DNA of 6,360 nucleotides from positions 1 to 6,360 of the forward strand of contig JBKDXM010000028.1 of assembly GCA_046306335.1 (NCBI GenBank), read 5' to 3'. Below are positions 1 to 5,711 of this stretch, in pieces (positions within the stretch are counted from its first letter, which is position 1; each line of letters opens with the position of its first letter). Position numbers and translations under genes: made by a program. Source of the DNA: UBA2386 sp046306335 (lineage in GTDB: Bacteria; Planctomycetota; UBA1135; UBA2386). Below the pieces are notes generated by a model. The model searched no databases. It worked only from the letters and a program-made list of their open reading frames with translations, and was not told the DNA's origin.

Positions 1-257
1 CCCGGTGCCACGTGGGGCCTGCTACCCGGTGCTTCGGCGCTTGCCGGGGCGGGACTGGCTCCCGCGGATCGAGAACGACGTGCGCCAGCCGGCTTCGGCC
101 CTCGCGGGTCTCTGTCGTCTGTCGCGTCACGACGCACCATCCGGGCAGCGTACGGCGACGGCCACGGGGTGCCATCGCGCGCGCCGTGGCGCGCAGCGCG
201 ACGACGCGACGCGCCGAGCGCACGTTGCGCGTCGCGAGGCCGCGTTAGACTGGCCGC
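1..257. other. Left-edge region without a supported gene
   Basis: I recognise no protein family in any frame here. Forward frames are open only because stop codons are rare at this base composition, and their translations are Arg/Ala/Pro-rich with no domain motif. A minus-strand frame is open from an ATG at 174 to the left edge but is also Arg-rich and unrecognisable. The only structure seen is a 7-bp direct repeat (CCCGGTG at 1-7 and 25-31) and the promoter-like motif at the right end. It could be intergenic DNA or the tail of an unrecognised gene. Confidence 0.45.
225..251 (+). promoter_or_regulatory. Candidate promoter for the DUF6807 gene, possibly leaderless
   Basis: The hexamer TAGACT at 246-251 matches the TAnnnT core of a sigma-70 -10 element in otherwise very GC-rich sequence. 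It ends 6 nt before the GTG start at 258, so transcription would begin at or next to the start codon. A weak -35-like TTGCGC lies at 225-230, but the 15-bp spacer is short. No Shine-Dalgarno sequence precedes the GTG. The same arrangement is seen upstream of two other genes in the window. Confidence 0.45.
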
Positions 258-1133
258 GTGCGCCCCTTCGCCCCGGTCGTCACCACCTTCGCCGTCGTCG
301 CCGCGTGCGCCACCGCGCCAACGCGTCCCCCGACGGACGAACTGCGCCTGCCGTCCGGTGCGACGGTCGCGACCTTCGTGCAACCGGTCTACGACCAAGC
401 CGACGCCGCGGCGACGTGCAAGCCGTTCCACCGCGTCTTCGCCGCCGACGGCCGGCAACTGACCAAGGACCTCGGCGGCGAGCATCCCCACCACCGCGGC
501 GTGTTCGTCGGCTGGAACCAGGTCGAGCACGGCGGCGCGACGCTCGACTTCTGGCACTGCCGCAACGGCGAGGCGCAGCGCACGCTCGCCGTCATCGGCG
601 GCGGGGATGCGCCGCAGACGGCGACGATCGCCTGGACCGACGCAACGGCCGGCGAAGTGCTGCGCGAGGTCCGCACCGTCGCGGTGCGCGCGCTCGCCGA
701 CGGCGTCTTCGCGCTCGACGTGGCGTCGCACCTGACGACGACGCAGCCGCGCGTTCGGCTCGGCGGCGACCCGCAGCACGCCGGCAACCAGTTCCGCGCC
801 CTGCAGCGCTTCGCCGAGAAGGACCAGCCGAAGGTGCGCTACGTGCGGCCGGCCGACGCCGGCGCGCACGGCAACGACGTCTGGACCGGCTGCCGCTGGA
901 TCGCCGCCGTGCTGCCGATGGACGGCGGCGACGTCACCGTGCTGCGGGTCGAGGGCGCCGACAACCTGCCCGCCGACTGGTCGACGCGCGCGTACGGTCG
1001 CTTTGGCGCGATGTGGCGCGCGGAGTTGACGCCGGCGAAGCCGGCGGCGTTCCACGTCACCTACGTGGTCGCGGACGGGGCGCGCGACGCGGCGTGGTGT
1101 GCCGCGACGGCGGCGGCGCAACCGCCGCGCTGA
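258..1133 (+). CDS. DUF6807 ('PmoA-family') predicted lipoprotein
   Basis: This 291-residue protein belongs, by its motifs, to the DUF6807 family (formerly labelled 'methane oxygenase PmoA' in Pfam). The family is common in Planctomycetota, has no established activity, and should not be read as particulate methane monooxygenase. Visible signatures are the HPHHRG histidine cluster at residues 76-81, followed by GW and then DFW (97-99), and a GGDPQHAG motif at 169-176; the histidines could bind metal or sugar, which is inference. The N-terminus has a short hydrophobic stretch ending in a lipobox-like VAAC with Cys17, then a Thr/Pro-rich linker, so export and lipid anchoring are likely. The GTG at 258 is chosen because it gives this signal peptide and lies just downstream of a -10-like hexamer. 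The signal peptide is short, with only one Arg in its n-region. It is a single gene, convergent with yceH. The family call is fairly sure and the function unknown. Confidence 0.8.
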   Translation: MRPFAPVVTTFAVVAACATAPTRPPTDELRLPSGATVATFVQPVYDQADAAATCKPFHRVFAADGRQLTKDLGGEHPHHRGVFVGWNQVEHGGATLDFWHCRNGEAQRTLAVIGGGDAPQTATIAWTDATAGEVLREVRTVAVRALADGVFALDVASHLTTTQPRVRLGGDPQHAGNQFRALQRFAEKDQPKVRYVRPADAGAHGNDVWTGCRWIAAVLPMDGGDVTVLRVEGADNLPADWSTRAYGRFGAMWRAELTPAKPAAFHVTYVVADGARDAAWCAATAAAQPPR

Positions 1134-1147
1134 GGCGACCGCGGCCC

Positions 1148-1170
1148 GCAGCGCGCCGCCGCGCGGCTGC
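1148..1170. terminator. Possible bidirectional terminator hairpin
   Basis: Between the convergent stop codons at 1133 and 1193, GCAGCGCGC (1148-1156) can pair with GCGCGGCTGC (1161-1170) around a CGCC loop, leaving one bulged G. The position suits a shared terminator. There is no T tract on either side and GC-rich hairpins arise easily by chance here, so this is only a candidate. Confidence 0.3.
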
Positions 1171-1192
1171 CAGCGGTGCGGCTGCCAGCGGT
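1163..1192. repeat. Perfect tandem duplication of a 15-bp unit
   Basis: GCGGCTGCCAGCGGT occurs twice with no gap and no mismatch, at 1163-1177 and 1178-1192. The second copy ends on the base next to the complement of the yceH stop codon (1193-1195). Copy 1 overlaps the right arm of the candidate hairpin, so copy 2 offers an alternative partner for the left arm. It looks like a recent slippage duplication in noncoding DNA. Whether it has a function is unknown. Confidence 0.85.
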
Positions 1193-1852
1193 TCAGCGCG
1201 CGCGCAGTTCGGCGACCGCGTCCTGCAGCGCGCGCACCTGCCGCTCGAGTTCGCCGACGCGCGCCGCGAGTTCGCCGTCGCCGGTGCGCGCCGGCGCAGG
1301 TGCCGGCGCGGGCATGGCCGCGCCGGCGTCGGCCACTGGCGCAGCGGCAGCCCCGGCGTCGCCGAGCAGGTGCCGCCAACGGCGGTCGCGCTCGCGCGGA
1401 CCGAGCGGCAGTTGCTCGACCAACGGCGTCGCCCGCGCCGCCATGCCCTGCAGCAGCGCTTCGATCGCCGTCGGTTCGGCCTCGTACCCCATGCGCGCGA
1501 CGCGCGGCTTCAGCGCGCCGGGCGCCTGCGGACCGCGCAGCAGCAGTTCCGCGAGCACGCACAGCTCGGGCACGCCGACCGCCAGAGCCTCGTCGAGTTT
1601 GTGGCGGAACTTGGCGACGCGACCGGCGCCATCGACGCGCGCGACGACGCCCTTCTGCTGCATCGCCATCAGCGCGCCGGCGACCTGGAACGCCTCGTAG
1701 GCGGTCACCGGATCGCGGTTGCTCGTCTGGTTGCAGCCGGCGACCAGCACGTTCTCGCTGAGCGGATAGGTGTCCGGCACCGTGAACTGCTTCTCGATCA
1801 GCGTGCCGACGATGCGCTGCTCGGTCGGTTCGAGCCGCATGGCCTGCTTCAC
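1193..1852 (-). CDS. yceH: YceH family protein (DUF480), two winged-helix domains
   Basis: This 219-residue protein aligns well by eye with E. coli YceH (DUF480), an uncharacterised family whose structure shows two winged-helix domains. Conserved landmarks are the E-Q-R-I-V-G-T-L-I-E-K-Q start of the first domain (residues 11-22), TYPLS (28-32), CNQTSNRDPV (40-49) and LLLRGPQAPGAL (103-113 region), which opens the second domain. A low-complexity Ala/Pro linker (about 167-190) leads to a C-terminal amphipathic helix (about 194-219), matching the coiled-coil-like tail of the E. coli protein. I chose the GTG at 1852 because it overlaps the upstream stop as GTGA and has a GGAGA site 8 nt before it; the ATG at 1840 is an alternative giving 215 residues. 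It is probably translationally coupled to the membrane fusion gene. DNA binding is suggested by the fold but not shown. Confidence 0.88.
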   Translation of the reverse strand: MKQAMRLEPTEQRIVGTLIEKQFTVPDTYPLSENVLVAGCNQTSNRDPVTAYEAFQVAGALMAMQQKGVVARVDGAGRVAKFRHKLDEALAVGVPELCVLAELLLRGPQAPGALKPRVARMGYEAEPTAIEALLQGMAARATPLVEQLPLGPRERDRRWRHLLGDAGAAAAPVADAGAAMPAPAPAPARTGDGELAARVGELERQVRALQDAVAELRAR

Positions 1853-4098
1853 GGCCGGGTCTCCGACGTGCCGCCCCCGCCCTGGGGCGGCGCCCCGCCG
1901 CCGGCCTTCTTCTTGGCCTCTTCCTCGGCCTTCTTCTTCGCCGCGTCGTCCGGCGCCGGCTTGCCCCCCGGCAGGCCCGGGATGCCGCCCGGCAGGCGCT
2001 TCTTCAGTTCGTCGGTGGCCTTCTTCTTGGCCTCGTCCTCCAGCCGCTTCTTCTCGGCGTCGGCCTTGGCCTTCGCGTCGTCGAGCGCCTTCTGCGCCTC
2101 GGCTTCGAGTCGCTTCTTCTCGGCGTCGAGCTTCGCCTGCGCTTCGTCGGCGATGCGCTTGGCCTCCGCGGCCGCCTTCGCCTGCGCCTCGTCGGCGAGC
2201 CGCTTGGCTTCCGCTGCGGCAGCTGCCTTGGCGGCGTCGAGGTTCTCGCCGACCGACTTGTTCGGATCGAGGTACTTGCTGGCGTCGATGCCGTACTTGC
2301 CGAGCAGCTTGCCCGCTTGCCCGGCGACGAAGTTGGCGAGTTCCTGCTTGCCCGCCTTGACCAACGCGTCCTGCAGCGCCTGGTCCGAGAGCGCGAACGA
2401 TGGCCGCGTCAGCGGCCCCTTGACGCCGATCGGCAGCGCCAGCGTCTCGACCTTCGTCTCCTTGCTGCCAGCGAGCGCGAAGGTCGTGTCCTTCAGCGTC
2501 ACGTCGAGCGGCAGGTCGAGCGACAGCGGCTGGCCGACGCCGCGCTGCAAGCCGCCCTTGGCGGCGAGGTCGATCGTGCCGCCGCGCAGCGGCGGGGCGC
2601 CGTCGAGCTTGAGCTGGCCGAAGACGCGGTCGACGGCCACGCCCTTCTGCGCGTAGTGGAAGCCGAGCGCGGGCGCGCCCGCCGCCGCGGCGCGGCCGGC
2701 GCGCTGCAGGCCGACGGCGAGCGCGCCGCTCTGCGCCTTGAGGTCGAACGTCAGATCGCCGTCGACCAGCGCCGGCCGGTCCGACAGGTTCGTCGCCTTC
2801 AGGTCGAGCTTGTCGGCCTTGCCGTCGATCGAGTAGCCGATGCCGTCGATGACGACGTTGCGCACCAGCACGCGCGGCGCGCGGTCGAACAGGTGCGTCG
2901 CGACGACGCGCGCGAGACCAGCCGCCTCGGCGCGCGCGCGCTCGTCCGCCTGCCGCTGCCGCTCGGCCTCGATCTCGGCGGGCGTCGGCTCCGCCTTCGG
3001 CGCCTCCGGTCCGGCGATCTTCTCGATCCAGTCGCGCGCCTGCGCCAGGCGCTCCTTCCAGACCGCGTAGTCCTTCAGCACGTCGTCGAGCGACGGCAGG
3101 CCGCCCGCCTTCTTCGGCGGTTCCGGCGGCGGCTCGGCCCCGGGGATGCGCACGCCGGGCAGCGCGCGCGGCGCGCCGCTGCGGGCGTTCTGCGCGGTGA
3201 TCGTGTCGACGACGAAGCGCTTGCGCAGCAGTTCGCCGGTGTCGAGCGTCGCGACCAGCGCGTCGGCGGCGAACAGGTCGGAGCCGAGTTCCTTGCGGTC
3301 GGCGATGGCGAGGCCCTGCACGCGCAACTCGCCGCTGCCGAGGCCGAGCTGCGCCGACTTCAGGTCGACCGTCGCGCCGTTCATGGCCTGCAGGCCCGAC
3401 TGCAGCGCCTGCGTCAGCACCGGCTCCGAGAACCACGTCTGCAGCACCCACACGCTGGCGATGAACACCGCGGCGACGGCGAGGCCGCCCAGGCGCACCG
3501 GCAGGCCGGTCTTCTTCTGCGCCGCGAGTTCCTGCCACGTCAGCTTCTTCTGGCCCTTGCCGAGGAACAGCCACGTCAGCAGCTTCACCCAGCCCTTGGC
3601 CGCGTACTTCTGGTACGTCGCGCTGCCGGCCTCGAGGCCGGCCATCTTGCCGCGGACGGCGCGGATGCCGCGGTTCATCAGCACGCCGGCGACCACGCCA
3701 TAGACGAGGCCGAGGACCACGCCGCCGACGGTGGCGTAGTACTCGCAGCCGAACCACGCGGTGACCTTGCCGTTGACGAGGCTGCGGCACATGCCCTGCA
3801 GCGGGCCGTCGACGAGCCAGCGGCCGAGCGCGTAGCTCGCCGGCAGCAGCACGAAGCTGAGCAGCTTGCCGACCAGCGTGACCAGGCCGAACACGCCGAG
3901 GTTGGCGTTCAGCACCAGCACGAGGGTAAGCAGCAGCAGGATCAACCCGGGCGCCTGCAGCAGGCCGCCGCCGAGGTCGCCCGGCAGGAAGAAGCCGGGC
4001 ACGAAGCCCAGCACGCCGCCGAGCACGGTGGCGAGGAGCACTTGCAGGGGCGTGGCGTTGCCACGGAACACCGAGCCGATCTTCCGCAGGAGGAACAT
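1849..4098 (-). CDS. Fused TIGR03546-like membrane domain and TIGR03545/AsmA-like envelope protein
   Basis: This 749-residue protein combines two uncharacterised families that are usually separate adjacent genes in outer-membrane bacteria. Residues 1 to about 190 are hydrophobic and TIGR03546-like, with an N-A-T-P-L-Q-V entry into the first membrane segment (about 18-38) and further segments near 50-68, 69-92 and 121-141. A fifth segment (about 203-220) begins the TIGR03545 part. After it come a typical AsmA-like sequence (GATVDLKSAQLGLGSGEL at 241-258, then LATLDTGELLRKRFVVD-type residues at 281-298) and a charged helical insert (about 336-395). Beta-rich repeats follow (about 408-570), then an Ala/Lys/Glu coiled coil (about 620-702) and a Gly/Pro/Lys tail. 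AsmA-like proteins act in envelope lipid transport, so a role there is an inference. The ATG at 4098 is preferred to the GTG at 4116 because a -10-like TACCGT lies between them and the hydrophobic domain starts at the ATG. The 3' end overlaps yceH by four bases. Confidence 0.85.
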   Translation of the reverse strand: MFLLRKIGSVFRGNATPLQVLLATVLGGVLGFVPGFFLPGDLGGGLLQAPGLILLLLTLVLVLNANLGVFGLVTLVGKLLSFVLLPASYALGRWLVDGPLQGMCRSLVNGKVTAWFGCEYYATVGGVVLGLVYGVVAGVLMNRGIRAVRGKMAGLEAGSATYQKYAAKGWVKLLTWLFLGKGQKKLTWQELAAQKKTGLPVRLGGLAVAAVFIASVWVLQTWFSEPVLTQALQSGLQAMNGATVDLKSAQLGLGSGELRVQGLAIADRKELGSDLFAADALVATLDTGELLRKRFVVDTITAQNARSGAPRALPGVRIPGAEPPPEPPKKAGGLPSLDDVLKDYAVWKERLAQARDWIEKIAGPEAPKAEPTPAEIEAERQRQADERARAEAAGLARVVATHLFDRAPRVLVRNVVIDGIGYSIDGKADKLDLKATNLSDRPALVDGDLTFDLKAQSGALAVGLQRAGRAAAAGAPALGFHYAQKGVAVDRVFGQLKLDGAPPLRGGTIDLAAKGGLQRGVGQPLSLDLPLDVTLKDTTFALAGSKETKVETLALPIGVKGPLTRPSFALSDQALQDALVKAGKQELANFVAGQAGKLLGKYGIDASKYLDPNKSVGENLDAAKAAAAAEAKRLADEAQAKAAAEAKRIADEAQAKLDAEKKRLEAEAQKALDDAKAKADAEKKRLEDEAKKKATDELKKRLPGGIPGLPGGKPAPDDAAKKKAEEEAKKKAGGGAPPQGGGGTSETRP
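1861..1865 (-). promoter_or_regulatory. Shine-Dalgarno site for yceH
   Basis: On the minus strand GGAGA (1865 to 1861) lies 8 nt before the GTG at 1852, inside the 3' end of the upstream gene. It supports the GTG over the ATG at 1840, whose nearest purine-rich stretch is too close. It is the only clear Shine-Dalgarno site seen at a gene start in this window. Confidence 0.55.
1993..2214 (-). repeat. TolA-like coiled-coil repeat inside the fusion protein
   Basis: Residues about 629-702 consist of near-repeats beginning AEAKRLADEAQAKAA, AEAKRIADEAQAKLD, AEKKRLEAEAQKALD and AEKKRLEDEAKKKAT. The first two units are 15 residues long, the third carries a 7-residue insertion, and the whole is Ala/Lys/Glu-rich with no proline or glycine. 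It resembles the long helical domain II of TolA in composition. A second short Lys/Glu patch (about 720-731) and a Gly-rich end follow. The repeat is clear at protein level and only partly preserved in the DNA. Confidence 0.75.
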
Positions 4099-4105
4099 GG
4101 CCGGA

Positions 4106-4135
4106 ACGGTAGGCACCCGCGCGGCGCGGCGCCAA
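4106..4135 (-). promoter_or_regulatory. Candidate promoter for the fusion gene–yceH unit, possibly leaderless
   Basis: On the minus strand TACCGT (4111 to 4106) ends 7 nt before the ATG at 4098. TTGGCG (4135 to 4130) resembles a -35 element with an 18-bp spacer. No Shine-Dalgarno sequence lies between the -10 motif and the ATG. It sits in the 75-bp gap after the xylulokinase stop and is the best complete -35/-10 pair in the window. Confidence 0.55.
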
Positions 4136-4173
4136 TCCGGACCCCATGCGCAGCGCGGGGCGGAGCGGCGCCG

Positions 4174-5661
4174 TCAGCCGGCGCTCGGGTGCAGCCGCAA
4201 CAGTTCGCCGCGGAAGCGCTCCCGCAGCGCCGCGGTCGCCGTCGCCCGCGATGGTTCCGGCGCCACCGCCGCCGCGAAGCGCACGAACGGCGCGGCGACC
4301 GTGTCGCACGCCAGGTCCGCCTCGCCGGCCGCGCGCCGCACCGCCCACAGCGCCTGGATGGCGCCGCCCAGCGCCGCCGATTCGGTCTCGGCCAGCACGC
4401 GGATCGGGCAGGCGAACACGTCGGCGAGGATCTGCCGCCACAGCGCGTTGTGCGCGCCGCCGCCGGTGAGCCGCACTTCGCCGACCTGCAAGCCGAGCGC
4501 GCGCAGGCGGTCGAGCCCGAGGCCCAGGTTGCAGGCGGTGCCTTCGAGCGCGGCGCGGTAGAGATGCCCGGGCCGCAGCGAGCCGGGCCGCAGGCCGAGC
4601 AGCGTGCCGGTCGCGTGCGGCAGATCCGGCACGCGCTCGCCCAGCAGGAACGGCAACCAGACGAGGCCGTCGCCGCCGGGCGCGACCGCCGCAGCCGCGG
4701 CGGTGAGGGCGCCGTGGTCGAGGCCCGTCAAGGCGCGGACTTCCTCGGTCACGCCGGTGAGGTTCATCACGCACAGCAAGGGCAGCCACGCGCCGTCGCT
4801 GCTGCAGAACGGCGCGATCAGGCCCTGCGGGTCGACCATCGGCCGGTCGGTGCGCGCGAACACCGTGCCCGACGTGCCGAGGCTGGCGACAACGACGCCC
4901 TGCTTCGTCGCGCCGCTGCCGATCGCCGACATCATGTTGTCGCCGCCGCCGGCGCTGACGGGCACGCCGGCCGGCAGGCCGAGTTCGGCCGCGGTCGCGG
5001 CGCCCAGGCGACCGGCGAGCGCGCCGGCCGCGCGCAGCGGCGGCAGCAGCGTCGGCAGGCGCGGGTCGATCGCCGCCATCGCGCGGGCGTCGAACGCGCG
5101 CGCCACCGGATCGAAGAAGCCGGTGCCCGACGCGTCGCCGGCCTCCATGCTGCGCTCGCCGGTCAGCCACGCGTTGACGAAGTCGTGCGGCAGCAGCACG
5201 GCGGCGACCTTCGCCCAGTTGGCCGGTTCGTGGCGCGCGAGCCACAGCAGCTTGCTGGCGGTGAAGCCGGTCGGCACCGCGCGGCCGAGTCGCTGCGACA
5301 GTTCCGCCGCTTCGGCCGCGGTCGCCGTGTCGCACCACAGCTTCGCCGGCCGCACCACCGCGCCCGCGGCGTCGAGCACCACGCAGCCGTGCTGCTGGCC
5401 GGAGACGCCGATGCCGCGCACCGTCGACGCATCGAGGCCGGCGAGCGCCTGCTTGCCGGCGACGACACAGGCGGCGAGCCAGTCGCCGGGCCGCTGCTCC
5501 ATGTGGCCGGCCGGCAGGCCGTCGACCAGCGCGTGCGGCGCGCTGCCGCGGCCGACGACCGCGTGGCTCGCGGCGTCGACGACCAGCGCCTTGGTGCTCT
5601 GCGTGCCGACGTCGAAGCCGAGGAACAGGCCGCCGTCGGCGGCAGCGGTACGGGCGCTCAT
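4174..5661 (-). CDS. xylB: Xylulokinase (FGGY carbohydrate kinase)
   Basis: This 495-residue cytoplasmic enzyme should phosphorylate D-xylulose with ATP to D-xylulose 5-phosphate, feeding xylose into the pentose phosphate pathway. It follows E. coli XylB along its whole length and is close to the usual 480-500 residues. Visible motifs are the phosphate-1 loop F-D-V-G-T-Q-S-T-K (16-24), M-E-Q (54-56), the sugar-binding GQQHG (88-92; GQMHG in E. coli), and GGGDN with the predicted catalytic Asp241. GTSG (262-265), LPFLLGERVPD (336-346) and the ATP-site TGGGAHN (399-405) complete the set. The frame is open far upstream through the cytochrome gene, but family alignment places the start at the ATG at 5661; an in-frame GTG at 5664 is the alternative. 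A -10-like motif lies just upstream. It is 50 bp downstream of the cytochrome stop, with no isomerase or transporter in view. Another FGGY sugar specificity is possible but less likely. Confidence 0.9.
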   Translation of the reverse strand: MSARTAAADGGLFLGFDVGTQSTKALVVDAASHAVVGRGSAPHALVDGLPAGHMEQRPGDWLAACVVAGKQALAGLDASTVRGIGVSGQQHGCVVLDAAGAVVRPAKLWCDTATAAEAAELSQRLGRAVPTGFTASKLLWLARHEPANWAKVAAVLLPHDFVNAWLTGERSMEAGDASGTGFFDPVARAFDARAMAAIDPRLPTLLPPLRAAGALAGRLGAATAAELGLPAGVPVSAGGGDNMMSAIGSGATKQGVVVASLGTSGTVFARTDRPMVDPQGLIAPFCSSDGAWLPLLCVMNLTGVTEEVRALTGLDHGALTAAAAAVAPGGDGLVWLPFLLGERVPDLPHATGTLLGLRPGSLRPGHLYRAALEGTACNLGLGLDRLRALGLQVGEVRLTGGGAHNALWRQILADVFACPIRVLAETESAALGGAIQALWAVRRAAGEADLACDTVAAPFVRFAAAVAPEPSRATATAALRERFRGELLRLHPSAG

Positions 5662-5670
5662 CACGCGCGG

Positions 5671-5676
5671 AAGGTA
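5671..5676 (-). promoter_or_regulatory. Candidate -10 element for xylB, possibly leaderless
   Basis: On the minus strand TACCTT (5676 to 5671) ends 6 nt before the GTG at 5664 and 9 nt before the ATG at 5661. No Shine-Dalgarno sequence is present and no convincing -35 element is seen. The motif lies in the 50-bp gap after the cytochrome gene, so xylB may have its own start site even if it is also read through from upstream. Confidence 0.4.
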
Positions 5677-5711
5677 GGAGTCCGCGTCACGGAAGGCCAC
5701 GCCGCCCGACG

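Noticed and set aside
1..174. Minus-strand open frame from an ATG at 174 to the left edge
   Set aside because: It has no recognisable domain, no Shine-Dalgarno site and an Arg-rich composition typical of noncoding frames here. It is too short to support.
5..2656. An 883-codon plus-strand open frame across the left part
   Set aside because: It crosses the DUF6807 gene in another frame and runs antisense to yceH and the coiled coil. Its Ser/Ala/Phe-rich end is the antisense reading of the Lys/Glu repeats.
2317..2656. Possible programmed frameshift or overlapping gene suggested by several open frames over the same DNA
   Set aside because: The minus-strand fusion frame is continuous with no break in homology, and no slippery sequence or second family signature was seen.
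4126..4172. GGCGCCGC repeated at 4172-4165 and 4133-4126 in the gap before the fusion gene, as an operator or terminator
   Set aside because: Eight-base GC-only repeats are common at this base composition, and the self-complementary core gives only a weak stem with a long loop and no T tract.
1193..5338. A 1381-codon minus-strand open frame continuous with yceH
   Set aside because: Only its C-terminal 219 residues (YceH) look like protein. The rest is Arg/Ala-rich and lies out of frame with the fusion protein and xylulokinase, so it is a GC-composition shadow.
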